Source of the DNA: Incurvaria masculella
Lineage: Eukaryota; Arthropoda; Insecta; Lepidoptera; Incurvariidae
DNA length: 64,000 nucleotides
Direction: 5' to 3'
NCBI GenBank assembly: GCA_946894095.1
Contig: OX335642.1
Span: 18,735,021 to 18,799,020, forward strand
Part shown: piece by piece, positions 41,372 through 53,649 of the stretch
Layout of the letters: every line of letters starts with the position of its first letter
Position numbering within the stretch: the first letter of the stretch is position 1
The notes under the pieces: model-generated
Told to the model about the DNA's origin: nothing
Database searches by the model: none
What the model saw: only the letters and a program-made list of their open reading frames with translations
Position numbers and translations under genes: made by a program

Positions 41372-42039
41372 TATTATCTCTCAAGAAGTTAGCTACCGAT
41401 TCTGCTGTCGCTTTCTCTAAGGGTTTCGTCTCAGCCCATTTTGATAAATAGTCGATCGCGGTAATTATATACCTATTTCCCGTATTTGATTTCGGCAGAG
41501 GTCCTATTATGTCGATACCTATTTTATCAAAACTTCCGGCAACTGGTATGTTAATCAGTTCACCGAGTGGTTTGCCTGAACGATGTTTCTTCTCCTGACA
41601 TATCTTGCACGTTTTGACGTAGGACTCTACCTGTTTTGCTAAACCTGGGAATTAATATTTTGAGCTAATCTTTCCTAAGGATTTAGCTAACCCTAAATGG
41701 CCTCCTGTTAAGGCTTCATCATGAGCCTCTTTCAGAATATTGTTTACCCTTATTTGTGGAAGCACTTTTAAAATGTGTTCCCCGTTGGTTACTTTGACCC
41801 TTTTCTTTAAAATACCCTGATCCATAAAGTAACCCTTGAATGTGTTGCTATGATGGTCCTGTACTTTCTTTATTATGGCGGCACAGAAATGATCATTTAG
41901 TTGATCCGCGGATAAGGAATGATTACGTAATATATAGCTATCCTGATGTGGTTTTCCTAGAGATTTTATACAGTAAGTCGGAATCTCCACGTTACCTATC
42001 TCTTGTTCCTCCTCCGTATATTGTATTCTAGATAAGGCG
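41372..42039 (-). pseudogene. Gypsy integrase N-terminal and core part
   Basis: Minus strand: a post-RNase H linker, then H-x-H of the zinc-binding region (ALTGGHLGLAKSLGKI), an in-frame stop near 41655, and CKICQEKKHRSG completing the Cys pair. The core starts with KIGIDIIGPLPKSNTGNRYI (first catalytic Asp) and DYLSKWAE. It ends at the foldback insertion. The apparent N-terminal 25 residues of the open frame beyond 42047 belong to the inserted element. Confidence 0.85.
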
Positions 42040-42162
42040 TCCGCTACCTTAGATGAAAAAGAATGGATACGGTACCTCCATACTGATAATAGTTCAAAAG
42101 CGTTCCTATTTTTAAAAAAACTCACACACCTATACTTTTACATGCACACCAAACTCTAATAC

Positions 42163-42239
42163 CATAGCCTGCTGTATTGTTTTGCGTTTGTGTGTGTGTG
42201 TAACACACACACAAACACAAAACAATACAGCAGGCTATG
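42163..42239. mobile_element. 77-bp hairpin element with 7-bp target duplication
   Basis: It consists of CATAGCCTGCTGTATTGTTT plus a TG-rich stretch and its near-exact inverse, with no interior. It is flanked by CTAATAC at 42156-42162 and 42240-42246. The same ends bound the 1.4 kb element at 44166-45592, so this is a minimal deletion derivative that still transposed, or two ends joined. Confidence 0.88.
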
Positions 42240-42246
42240 CTAATAC

Positions 42247-44158
42247 GTAAAGGGTAAAAGAGCAGGACAAAGGTATAAGGAAATGCATCATGCGAAAAAG
42301 TGACAAATAGATTCATCTAATCGCGGAAGAATGAAATGAGACAACAATTTCCTTAAATTGAATTAGTTATAGCGTGAGAAAAAGGGATGGTGACATTTGT
42401 GACGTCTGGTCGTAGATATAGTGCAAAATTCATCCTAATCCATCATGACACATCAACGATGCGCGCATGCTAAGCCCTTTGACCAGAATGGCGCGTCAAA
42501 ACTAAATGAAAAATGAAAGTGAAAACGGCAGGGTTGCCAAAAATGATCACAAAAATAAATAACAATAGATTTTATTGTACATTAAAATATTAAGGTTCCT
42601 ATTCATTGTTTATTCATATATTCATACAGTTCAGCAAAATCGAACTACGAGTTATCTTAGGCAGAAGATCAGCCTAGCCATTCAGCGGGGGAACGCGGCC
42701 TCCGTCATCGGCACGTTGCCAATTGCGCCGATGATTGAGGAATATTTTAATCTTTAGTTGTGTTTTATTCCTTTTTCTGTATTAATTAGTTTATAATAAT
42801 ATAAAAAAAATACAAACAATAATTTATACATACTATAAATAAAAAAAATGTTACCGTTTCTTTTATGACTATTTTCAGAGAATCCAAAGTTTCTCATAGA
42901 TGACAAGAGGTTCCTATTTAGTGCTAGTGGTCAGAACAAGTAGTACCATGATTGTATAGTTAACAAGGCATCAAATAATCTTTTCGCGAATTTGCAAGCG
43001 GGAAAATGAAAAAAATATTAATGGATTCATTCTTTAAACCATCGTTTTTCTGAGTAAAAATCATCGATATTATGGATCAATTAATAAAGTCAAATATACA
43101 CAATTTGTAAATATTTAAATCATAAAATAAAATAAACACATTAATGTATTGCAAGTATGGGTCAAACATTGCAAAACTAATAACATTGATTATTCTTGAA
43201 TTGTCCATGTTTGCATTTTATGCATTTAAAAATTTCGTTCAATGCGTTTTAGATGCTAAAAAATAGTCCAAATAATAGTCAGTACAGTGTTATGTAAAAC
43301 CTGTTGATGATTATTGCCGTTTGCTGTAAATGTGTGATGGTATTTTGATAAACCACTAAGTTCTTTCTTTTTACAATTTTTTTTAATTTCCTTCAAATAG
43401 GTTCAGTTTATTACGCTTTTGTCCCTTTGTCGCGGCTTTAATCCCCGGATTGGTTTTATGTATATGATAAAGTTTTACATTTACAAATGTTTCGATAATA
43501 GCCCTAAGAAGATGATTAAGTAAGTCGTGATAAGTCTATGATTAAATGTAGCAGGTTGAAGAAATGAATACTCATTCAATGACAAAAGGACATTTGAGCC
43601 AAGAAACGACTTGAGAATTTTAATCTTTATGGAAACGAGCTGTCTGTCACACGTAAAATTTTGACCATTTTCAAGGATTTACCTTTTTAGCACAGCCTCA
43701 GAACTAAGACATATTATACAAACATCCTAAACGACATTATAAAAAATAATAAACAGTACGTAGACTATTGTTTTGTGGCAGCCCTACTTGTTTTTAAAAT
43801 AAAATTTAGTTTAATATATAATACTGAAATGAAAACAAGAATAAAAATCGAACTGACAATTTAAGTTTGCTTGTGCCAACCCTGTTTGCGCCTTTACAAC
43901 ACATAAAAGGTTTCAGGTCAACTAAACTAAAAATATACTGAATATGCTTGCACTTACACATGGAATGTGATTCCATTGCTCTTGTTGTGATTATTAGTGT
44001 TATTTCGACATTTGTCAACCACACAAGACATTATGAAGGCATTTTGTTGATATTTTGAAATCTTGCCCAACTGACGCGCATGGATTGACGTTTGACACCG
44101 ACTGAGAGCATATGAGCTGACTGAGCTTATATTTGACGGACCGTAAAATTTTTTTAGT
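42247..44158. other. Interior of the 8-bp-duplication element
   Basis: About 1.9 kb of AT-rich DNA between the two 7-bp-duplication insertions. No transposase motif and no long open frame (the longest, 43806-44024 minus, has no motif). Confidence 0.6.
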
Positions 44159-44165
44159 CCCCTAT

Positions 44166-45592
44166 CATAGCCTGCTGTATTGTTTTGTGTTTGTGTGTGT
44201 GTTACAAGCCGTGAAGTAGGATTAGCAGCGTCCCATTTTCAGGTAGTGGTAGGCCTACCGATATCTTAGCTTTGTATGAAGGCTCTTTCTATCTTATCGA
44301 GCTGAGGTCAAAATATTATCGAAAGACGCTGATTCTAGCCTTGTTCTAAGTATTAATTAGCCTTTTCTTACTTAATTAATGTAACTGTATCTTTTAGCAA
44401 TAGTTTTTATGAGTGAATGATCATAAATTGTTTGCTACTTCGTGATTGGAATTAATGTAAACAATTTAATCATTTTATTAATACGTTATAATTAATTTGT
44501 TGCTGTGAAAAATGTGCACTACTTTGAGAGTGGAGCTAAAATAAAATATATGTATTATTTATATTTAGTTTATTGGTTCTTATTTTCTAAGCACAAATAT
44601 CTCCAAACATAGATAGATATTCAAACATTCATTTTCAATTATTGACGCAACTACCTAAGACACAAAAATATAATATTTACTACACATAATCTGCAAACAT
44701 ATACAACTGTACATGTCATCACTTGAATTAATGTTTTCATTAGTAAACATTATTTAGTAGAAAAATATAGAGGACATCATATTTGTTAGATATATCTACA
44801 AAAATGGCATAATTTCTTTATGTAATAGAACCTGCCTCAAACACAAGGAAATTCATATCTACTACATATTTATTAATGACAATTTTCCGCGATTAAGACA
44901 GGTCCTGGGATAGCTCCTAAATACTATTTGCTGTGTTGAGCTTGACTAATGATAATGTAATATGTCTAGTTCAATATGTTTAATATGTACGTAGGTATAT
45001 GAAGCTTCAGGAAGGAGTCATTTTAAAATACATATCTTTATCGTTTAATCTGTTGCCATGTCTAAATACGTTTTCACTTAAATATGCTGCTACAATGAAC
45101 TTTCAGAATAGATATCGACATTATATATAGGATTCTATATTAAGAATTCTTCTTTATTATATAAATCTAATCCTATTTAATCAAACTAAATAATTCTTAA
45201 ACAAAATAAAACCACCTAAATTATATATAACTAAACTAGCTCTTTTATTTAACAGAATGGGACTATAAGTACTCGGAAAAATTTAAATCCAGTCACTGTC
45301 ACACATATTTTGGCGCACACACTTCACTAACTTTCTTGTGTATGATTTTTAGAGGTTCACTGCTTGTAGAAACACCACTTATTTACATAATAACAACCAA
45401 ATCAACACATTTGAGTCAAATCACGAACGAACGAATCAAGCGCACTTCATAGCTGGCGGCACTAAGCATACTGAAAGGCGGGCCGGTACAATGTCGGAGC
45501 TACCTGCGTGTAGGCCTACGACTCGACGTACCGAATTTCTACTTCACGGCTTGTAACACACACACAAACGCAAAACAATACAGCAGGCTATG
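44166..45592. mobile_element. 1.4 kb element with 7-bp target duplication and 54-bp inverted ends
   Basis: Flanked by CCCCTAT at 44159-44165 and 45593-45599. The ends (CATAGCCTGCTGTATTGTTT, then TG repeats and TACAAGCCGTGAAGTA) are inverted over about 54 bp with one mismatch. The interior has no open frame of note. Same family as 42163-42239. Superfamily uncertain: 7-bp duplications are unusual and are known for P-like and Dada-like elements. Confidence 0.88.
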
Positions 45593-45627
45593 CCCCTATC
45601 CATTCCTTTTTCATCTAAGTCCGCTAC

Positions 45628-45966
45628 GAGGTTTTCCTTCCCTGGACGATGTATAATTTCTATTTCCACATCTAGTAATTTAAGAGACCAACCAGCTAAC
45701 CGTCTATTCATATCCTTACACGACTGCAACCAACACAAAGCTCTATGGTCTGTGACCACCTGAATTTTCCTACCCCACGAAAAATGTTTAAAATAATCTA
45801 AAGCCCAGATAATCGCTAAACATTCCTTCTCTGTGGTGTTATATTTCTTTTCTAATGAACTTAAACCTCTCGACGCGAAAGCTATTCTTAAATTCTGATG
45901 GTTTACTCTGATTTGGTCCTTGCATAACATGTGCACCAAGGCTCTCATTACTGGCATCGACAGCAA
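45628..45966 (-). pseudogene. Gypsy RNase H
   Basis: Minus strand: IAVDASNESLGAH (catalytic Asp), a frameshift near 45930, then LSSLEKKYNTTEKECLAIIW (catalytic Glu region), FKHFSWGRKIQVVTDHRALC (second Asp) and EIIHRPGKENLVAD at the linker. The coding sequence is cut at 45627 by the 8-bp-duplication insertion. Confidence 0.85.
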
Positions 45967-46843
45967 TCCTTATAATCTCCCCTTCATCCTCGGAAAAATG
46001 AATCAGACAAGGTGGTTTCACCAACTCTTGTTTTAGCCACTGGAAAGCTGTCTGTTCTTCTTCACCCCATCTAAACTGAACATTATTATGCGTTAACGCG
46101 GTCAACACCAAACTCTTCTTGGAAAAGTTTGGTATAAATTTTCTAAAAAATGACGCTAACCCTATGAACGACCTTACCTGTTTTGCTGTTTTCGGAGTGG
46201 GAAAGTTTACTATCTTCTCTATATTCTTTTTCGCTGGGGATATCCCTACTGCGCTTACCTGATGCCCTAATATAGCTACTTCCCTGACACCAAACGAACA
46301 TTTATTTGGTTTTAATGTTAGCCCCGCTAACCTTAATTTATTTAAGACGTTATGGAGGTTATTTAAAAATATCTTGTATGACCTACCGTATACCAGGATG
46401 TCATCTAAGTAGACGATCGCCCCGTGATATTTTAATTCCCCTAATACCCTATCCATCAACCTTTGAAAAACTGCTGGACTCGTTTTCAATCCAAAAGGTA
46501 GTAAGTTAAATTCATACAGACCCGAAGACGTGCAGAACGCAGTCTTTTCCCTATCCTGCTCGGCGATTGGTATTTGCCAATAACCAGCTAATAAATCTAG
46601 CGATGCGAAATAAGTGGCACCCTGCAGACACGACAATAAATCATCAATTCGGGGCATCGGATAACAGTCATTCTTAATTAACTTATTTAAAGGACGGTAA
46701 TCGACGCAAAATCGCCAGGTTCCGTCACCCTTCTTTACCAGAACTACCCCCGAAGAATATGCACTCTTTGAGTGTCGAATTATATTATTACCTAACATTT
46801 CTTCTACCTGAGTATTTATAATATCCCTTTGCGCCATCGACAC
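45839..46843 (-). pseudogene. Gypsy reverse transcriptase
   Basis: An uninterrupted 334-codon frame with all RT blocks in order: WRFCVDYRPLNKLIKND, FASLDLLAGYWQIPI (motif A), LPFGLKTSPAVFQRLMD (motif B), IVYLDDILVYGRS with the YLDD active site (motif C), and the thumb FLGHQ-like AILGHQVS. The final part runs into RNase H and then leaves frame. Close to the usual gypsy RT length. Confidence 0.92.
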
Positions 46844-46884
46844 TCTATATGGTGGTCTGTGAATGGGTAGGGTATCTCCCGTAT

Positions 46885-47580
46885 TTATTTTGACTTCCTG
46901 GTGGGTTGTTTCCCGATTTCTCTATTGGAGTACGCAAACCTATCTCGATATTCATATAATAACTCATTTAATATAGTCTTCTGTGTTTTATTTAAATTCT
47001 GTCCTATTTCATAGGAATTGTTAGGTTTACTTGAGCTCGTGGTAAACATATACCCTACCGTTGGTTTCGCATTAATGAAATAGTTTCTTGTTTTATTATC
47101 GATTGGGATATTCACTTCCTTCAAGGTACACTCACTAAAAGAAAATGTTTTATTTAGTCTGTGTAGGATTATCTCTTGTCCTGAGTAATCGACAATGGTC
47201 CCTGTTTCTTTGAGAAAGTCTACCCCTAAAATAAGTTCTGTTGGAAGGTCCTTTATCACAATCACTTCCAATGTAAAGTTTAAATTCTGGATGAGCAAAT
47301 TAATGGTATTGAATCCAGCAATGTTCAATGAATTATTCGAAGCACTTTTTAATGTAAAGTTTTCTGGTATTTCAAACAAATGTCTTCCTTTAACTACTTC
47401 ATAGTTTATGCAGCTTTTCACTGCTCCCGTGTCAACCAACCTCGCAATTTCCATGCAAAAATCACATGAGTACATGGGTAAAAAGAGTATCGTACCTTCC
47501 TTTATCACGGGCGACACTACACGTGTCTCAGTCGTTACTAGTACTGCCGCCCTTTCCCGTTTGGGTGTACTGGTGCACAA
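46885..47580 (-). pseudogene. Gypsy aspartic protease region
   Basis: The frame contains IARLVDTGAVKSCINYEVV with the D-T-G-A catalytic motif, and LPTELILGVDFLKETGTIVD, the second conserved protease block (I-L-G-x-D-F). The RT frame starts 42 bases after it ends. Confidence 0.85.
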
Positions 47581-48696
47581 AAATGGTGACCGTACGTCCC
47601 AGGGGGGCCCGCATGGCCTTCGTTAGGACGTGTCCTAAAGTCGTAGCGTCCCGGGACAGGCCCTTGAGGTGACGACGCCGCCAGATGCCGGTCTGCTACG
47701 CTAGCTGCCTCTGGGTTCACAAAACAATTGTCTGGGTACCACGGTTGAGGTGTTGCTAACAACTGTTGTTGCAAATTGTTCGAAGACGTATGGATAGGTA
47801 ACTCGTATGTAACGTCCTCGGCATTATTGTTTTCGTAGTATTGTATTTCTTGAACTGCTTTCAATTCAGAAATTTTAATAATGTTCCTTCCTATCAATTT
47901 ATGGGCCGCATATGGTTGAAGCGCAGATATAACATATTTACATATTTTCTCTTCGTCGTCAAGCTTTGCTTTTGTAGCGAAGTTCAACATTTTATAGGTG
48001 AAGGTAACTAAGCCTTCATCCCGTTGTTTCGTCGTGGTCAATAGAAGAAAATAATCAATTTTAGATGGAAACTCCTCGCTCAGACTTTTCTTAATTTCCT
48101 GGTTTTTTTTTTTTTTGCAACCTGACATGGATGGCTAATACCACACAACTACCGTTATGATATTAGCCCAATACACCTCATTCCCGAAGGAATTTGGTGC
48201 CATGCCAGGACCTTCCCTTTATGAGCACGGCTACATTGAACGGGATGGAAAAAACGGACAATTTTTCATTGCCGCTTCGACCATCTTTTCATCCAATGCG
48301 ATGGTACCAACCCGGGCGGGCTTAAACCCTACCAACTAGTAGGGGAAGGGGACCTACAGTTTTACATGGATTCCGAACCATGGAGCAGCTCGCATTCGTA
48401 ACGAAATGCACTTATCGAACTCGGAAAGAGAAAGACAGTGGTGCATGTCGGTATTGAACCCAGATCTCTGGTACGCTAGGCCAGTCCCCGCGCCACTAGG
48501 CTACGAGCCGCTGGTACGTATGATCCTTAATGCCCGCATAAAAATAAGCTGCCGCTCCCTTTAGGTAGGCGGGGAGTGCTCCCTTTTTTATTTCCTCTGA
48601 CCAAGTATATCTTGCAGCTATGTTTTCAAAGGAATATAGAAACTCTTCCACATTGTCCTGGCCATTGCCCTCAAATTGAGACATAATTCTCTCCAT
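47538..48696 (-). pseudogene. Gypsy gag, split by a SINE
   Basis: The first part (48696-48512) has FEGNGQDNVEEFLYSFENIA and WSEEIKKGALPAYLKGAAAY, a retrotransposon gag capsid-like region (F-x-G-x-x-x-x-x-V-x-x-F). The second part (48098-47538) continues EIKKSLSEEFPSKIDYFLLL and LDDEEKICKYVISALQPY. The SINE lies exactly between them with ACCAG on both sides. No zinc knuckle is evident. Confidence 0.78.
48103..48511 (-). mobile_element. Full-length tRNA-headed SINE inside gag
   Basis: Very similar to 23741-24156: poly-T, CCTGACATGGATGGCTAATA through CATGGAGCAGCTCGCATTCG to the head GCCACTAGGCTACGAGCCGC (plus strand). ACCAG (plus: CTGGT) flanks both sides, a short target duplication. Confidence 0.85.
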
Positions 48697-48699
48697 TTT

Positions 48700-49201
48700 T
48701 TCAGAATAGAACCCTAATCAAACACTAAACAGGAAAAATAGCACCACACCAATTAATGTTCAAGATAAAATACACACATGAGTTCACACTGTTCAAGAAG
48801 AGATACTCACCAAGGAAAGTCCTTATTCCTAACCCTTTATATACCAAACACCCGAAGTTTCTGGGCGTCCTCTCCTTCGCACCGTGCGCTACACGTGCAG
48901 CAGCGGTAGCACGAGCAGCAGTGGTACGCGAAGCAGTGCAGGCCTTCTACGGCCTAAACTTCGACTCCTCCGACGATCTAGGCGATCTAGGCGCCTCCAC
49001 CAATGTCACGTCGTGGCGTGCTCGTGGGTGGCGTAGCTCATGTTAAAAATCCATAAATGGGGAACCACAACTTTATTTGGAAAAAACTTATTTTCTTAAA
49101 CAAAACTCTCTCAGATCAGCTTTTCTAGTCCCTTCCTCGAACACGGAACTGTCATTTTCAAACTATTCTATTTTATTTTTATGTGCATGGCCTGGCATGA
49201 C
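48700..49201 (-). other. Gypsy 5' leader / possible LTR remnant
   Basis: Contains a minus-strand TATATAAAG at 48836-48844 and a GC-rich stretch 48870-49030. I expect the 5' LTR here but could not find its partner or a primer-binding site. Arm 2 begins at 49202. Confidence 0.4.
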
Positions 49202-49989
49202 ACTGACCGAGCGAAGAGAGGTATAAATTATGTGGTTTATTGTGTGTCGAAACATAAAATATTCAAAAAACGACTAATATTTTCATAACTGTTCTTGGAA
49301 ACCAATTTTCTTCCAATTAACAAACAAACTGGAAGAATCTTTTATTTATTTACACTTAGTTTCCTGACATTGCCAGTACGTCGCACATATATTTTATGCA
49401 AGAAGCAGATGATCGTGATTTGACTCAAGGCAGTGCTCTTTATTGATACTAAAGAAATGGCTTTGTCAATTCAAAATATTTCTAAACTCACGTCCGTTTG
49501 TATATTGACACTAGAAACATTAATCATTCCTAAGTCCCTTTTACTTAAATATAAATGTGTCTCTATTTCAGGTTAAACGTTTTTTTTAAATTAAGCATCA
49601 ACGGTGCACAATACATAATATTTTTAAACAAAAAAACTTCAGAGTAATGGAATATTTTCTTCTATTTAGAGAAATAAAATCCCCTACCTCTAAAATAAAC
49701 TCAGACTAGAAGAAATAAATAGTGGGTAACTCGATTTGTTGCAATTGCAACACATGCCTACAACAGCGAAGGCGCGCTCGGTGACGTTTTGAAATGGGAT
49801 TATTGCACATTTTTTTCCTTTTCGTCCTCAAAGAATTTTCTTATATTCAAGAAAATCTCTCGAACTCCACTTTGTATTGAAAATTTTCCTAAAAAGACAG
49901 AGTACAGCATAAGGAGAAATCGACAGCCGAGTGACGTTCCAGATGGCGACCGTTTAGTTTCGGTTTTGACCACGCGCAAATTAAGCTAT

Positions 49990-51001
49990 TGTGACGTTCG
50001 ACCGGAACCCTCGCTTTTGCGGCGGCTCCGTCCGCATCATCACGCGCCACCACTCCAAATTAAATGTGGAATAGGCGTACCCTTAGGGGGTAGCCGAGCC
50101 AAGTACTACCAGGGACAGGGAAAAGAATACGACCAATTAGTGAAAATAAAGGTGGACGTTTATTACAAGGAAAATTAAACAAAATTGCTCAAGCGGTACA
50201 TAAATGGTTTGCAGTTAGAAAGTCTGTCGTTGAGGCCTCCGTTAAGGGTAGAAAAACTTGGTGGTTGGTTCACTCAGTGGTGGACCACGTCGGTGCGCAG
50301 CATGGTGGGCGCACGCGCGTGCGGTGCGGCGCGCGGGGTGTCGGCTCAGAGCAGCGGCGCCGGCGTGTCGGCCGCGTCGTCAACGCCGGCCGACGGCGTG
50401 GCGGCGTGGCTCAGCGCTGCTCGGCGCGGGGCGCATCGGCGCGGCTGCGCGGATGGCCGGCCAGCGTGCTCGGCTACCTCGCCACGTCGCTGCCGGCGAC
50501 GGCGGCCCATCGGCGAGTCGTGTCTCGGGTGAACGGAAGACATAACTGGGGCCCACTTGGTGAGCCCCGCAGGAACCGCTGAAGTCAATTTCGAAACACT
50601 TAGAAGGGGGCTCACGATAAAATGAGGCGTGGGCGCCGTAAAATGGTTACAGGGTGCTTGAGGAGCTAAAATAAAGCCAGGTCAATAGCGACCAAGGAGG
50701 AAATGAGTTTAATTAAATGAACAGGGCTGTGAGCAATCGCTAAAAGGTATTAAATTGAAGTTGGGTTACCGGTAGGTGGACCGCGGTTTGTAGAGGTGCG
50801 CTCTTTGCGAAGGCTGCTGGTAAAGTGGGCGACCCAAAATGGTCGCCGCACTACGAAATTATCATTTTCGTTTCTCTTTTTTTCTGAGGGTAAGGAAGAT
50901 TTTAATTAGGTAAAACCACGGAGGGAGCAAGGCGATTGGATTAGCCTTGGCCAAGGAGCTATGAACACTGTAGTGGCTTACCAAAAATCCACTACGTGAC
51001 A
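49990..51001. mobile_element. Solo LTR, arm 2 only
   Basis: A 1012-bp block starting TGTGACGTTCG and ending CTACGTGACA, the TG...CA ends of an LTR, with CTAT on both sides (49986-49989 and 51002-51005). Arm 1 has the empty site AAGCTATGTGGGAC (reverse complement), so this is a clean insertion followed by LTR-LTR recombination. It contains a GC-rich core (50240-50530) whose overlapping open frames are not credible genes. Confidence 0.88.
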
Positions 51002-53319
51002 CTATGTGGGACTATACTTCCGCCTTTTCATGCTCGCTGGTTTTGGAATACTGGCGGAGGGACAGTAGCTATCAGGTAGCGGAACAAACTCCATTAAAAA
51101 AAGTCCCGTACATGACGCTGGTATACCAATCTTTACTTACATGCTCTCCGATTAGGTGTCTGCCTGCCTGATCTAGGGAGTTTCCGTGGTAAATTAACTC
51201 GCCGGGTGAACATGCAAGTAAGTGATTAATACCACATTTAGTTGCATTTCGTACCATGCTAACTGTCAAACGACGTGTTGTTCGGCCAAGTAAAATTGAT
51301 CAGTGTTAGCATGATATCAAATGTAACTGAACGTCACATTCAACCACTCACTTTCCTTTTCACCAAAGCCATTTAATTTACCATGATAAACACTAACTAG
51401 TCTCGCTGAATGACTAAATGTTTATTCAGAGGTTTGCATTTACTGTCTGTTGTCGACTTAAGAAGGACTCTCTCTCCAAACCTAGGTAATTGTACCTGGT
51501 ATCTCCTAATAATTAAATTAAATCGGTTCGCCATTACCACTTCCGCAGTAATTCGGGAAGTGTCATTGACATCTGTGTTTGCTTTGTCATGATAGCCTGG
51601 TTCGTGTTTGTTTATGTATTGTTTTATTTCCACGTGTAGCATCGAAACATTATTTCAAGTGTTCAATCCACGAGAGCATCCTGTGTTTTCATGACTTTGA
51701 GGTTATAAAGCGATATATTATTTCAATCATTGTGATCAGATTTGTAATATAATAACTTTTTAAAAACCAGCTATTTTTCCATATTTTATTTGAAAAATCG
51801 AAAAGAATCATTTGATGCAAGGGCAGTACCTAATCCTACGTTACATCAAATAATTTCAAAAGCTTAATAATAACGGGCAAGAAACTTATTTAGTTGAAAT
51901 TCCGTTTTCTCCTCTACAAGTTTTTCAAATTATTTCTTGTAACAGAAAATTATTGACAGGCCGAAATTGCGTCCGCCATCTTGGGACGTCAGGAATATTG
52001 AATTAGGGGTTACTTCATTGAATGTTTCGTTTTTTTTCTCAGCAAACCATTTCATTTGCCACGAGGAACCTACTGCAACTCATCAAGAACTTCCAGCAGC
52101 AGGGTAGACAATCTTGGCATCCCTGTATGGTGGCATTAGAAAACAGTCGTTGAGCTCCCTGGGTAAACTACCTTCGATAACTGACGCGCCGCACATTTCC
52201 AGATGCTGTGGGAAGGTCATGTCATGTTTTGAAATAGAAACATAAATACATAGTTTACTGAGAAAATATATTTATAATAATTTCCCTACACTAGCCCGTA
52301 GGCTGTTTTATAGGAAATAGGGGCTAAACATTGAATTGGTGTGTCGGTTTGAGAAATATTATTGGTGCGTAGTCTGAATTATTTGAAATGGCAGTGTGGG
52401 TGAGTTGAGGTGAAATGATTTAGTTCCGATTAGAACAATTACTCGTTTATAACAATCAAATATTCGTTTTTGTCATAGTTCATATTATTTAAGTATGTGT
52501 GTATGTATTTTCTAAAAGAATGTATACAAAAGCTCTGGGTATTTTGACTATTACTGATTTTGTTAAATATTTTATATGTTTATGGGTTCTTAAAATAGTT
52601 ATCTAAAGTAAGTAAAAATCCGTTGTCTAAAGCGTGTTGTCGTTATAAAAATGTCAATTGATCGGGTGTGTGTTTTGTGATTGATATGTATGTGCGAGGT
52701 TTATGGTTTTGTATAAATTTTGTTTTCTAGAAAAGTTGCCGTATTGTAAGGAAGTATGTTTCTGTATAGAGTTGGTATGTGGGGAATCTATAGGGTTTTT
52801 TAAACAACCTTTAGGACAGCTATTTTTGATCTTCCTTCTTTTATGAGATAAGACTTAGCAGCTCCTCCTCAAGAAGAGGAGTCGGGTGAGTTAATGCTTT
52901 CCCAGATTCCAAAGCAAATTAACTTAGTCGCTGGTGATTGTTTAGGGTCAGTAGGTTAGAATTAAGCCAGGCTTAAGGTCACGAAGTTCTTGGATTTGGG
53001 TTGTCAAAAACCCGAGTTTGTGGGGCTGGTATAGAAGAACTCGAGGAATGAAAGATCAGGATGAATAGAGATCTTGCTCCTCCAAACCTGCTGATACAGA
53101 ACTGGCTGTGGGGGCGTGTGGATGTAGAGAGGCGGGCCTCAGTTCTTACGCCACTTACAAATTTTGTACAAGCCAAGAATGTGATAACAGGAGTGAGATC
53201 ACGTCGACGACAAAGACGACCCCGACTTCACTGACGCACCCTCTACGAAACATTTTTCAGTTTATGGTTCAATTACTACCGATTATTTATATTAAATAAA
53301 ATTGGGTCAGTCTGTACAG

Positions 53320-53540
53320 TAAAATTGTATCCCTTATTTCTTCCCATCCTACCTATATCCGGAGCACCCGCTGCAGAATATCAGAGGACCCCTATGTGGT
53401 TGACATAAGGCTTTTGAGAACGAACCTTTTATTAAACTAAGTTCTCTGCCGCACCACCAGGATATGGAACTGTCTGCCGGCGGGTGCCTTTCCTCATATC
53501 TCTAACCTGAGAGTCTTCAATCGTAATAAAAAAAAGTTCT
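53320..53540 (+). pseudogene. LINE C-terminal relic, arm 2 copy
   Basis: The plus strand reads VVDIRLLRTNLLLN, a stop, then RTTRIWNCLPAGAFPHISNL and RVFNR. Twin of 24800-25030. Confidence 0.55.
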
Positions 53541-53649
53541 ATAGCTTAGCGATAGTCCGTAAATCCGCTGGTATGGTGCCTCGCTGAGCGTGGTTTCGCG
53601 AGGCGAGGTGTATTTGCCTTTTCTGAGCATCCGGTTTTTTCCATAAAAA

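Larger units (their letters stand above)
42048..45619. mobile_element. 3.6 kb DNA element with 8-bp target duplication (hAT-like), inserted in gypsy
   Basis: Flanked by TCCGCTAC at 42040-42047 and 45620-45627. The ends are inverted: CTTAGATGAAAAAGAATGGA on the left, and on the right TCCATTCCTTTTTCATCTAAG, its inverse with one extra base. Eight-base duplications fit hAT or P superfamilies; the terminal CTTAG is not a classic hAT end. Removing two inner insertions leaves about 2.05 kb without a transposase frame, so it is non-autonomous. The open frames crossing its edges are chimeras with gypsy. Confidence 0.88.
40087..48696 (-). mobile_element. Degraded Ty3/gypsy retrotransposon with three nested insertions
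   Basis: Read on the minus strand, the order is gag (48696-47538), protease (47580-46885), reverse transcriptase (46843-45839), RNase H (to about 45628) and integrase (42039-40087), the gypsy order. Frameshifts and at least one stop are present. Insertions: SINE at 48103-48511, an 8-bp-duplication element at 42048-45619, and a TTAGG-bearing foldback at 40745-41369. Without them the coding part is about 4 kb. A TATATAAAG box at 48836-48844 (minus) upstream of gag may belong to the 5' LTR. Matching LTRs were not found. Confidence 0.88.

Noticed and set aside
42122..42316. Open frame with ACCIVLCLCVCYTHTQTQ residues
   Set aside because: It is the translation of the 77-bp hairpin element and flanks; the same words appear at the edges of the 1.4 kb element.
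50185..50615. Several long overlapping GC-rich frames
   Set aside because: They lie in the GC-rich core of the solo LTR, overlap in many frames, are low-complexity and are absent in arm 1.
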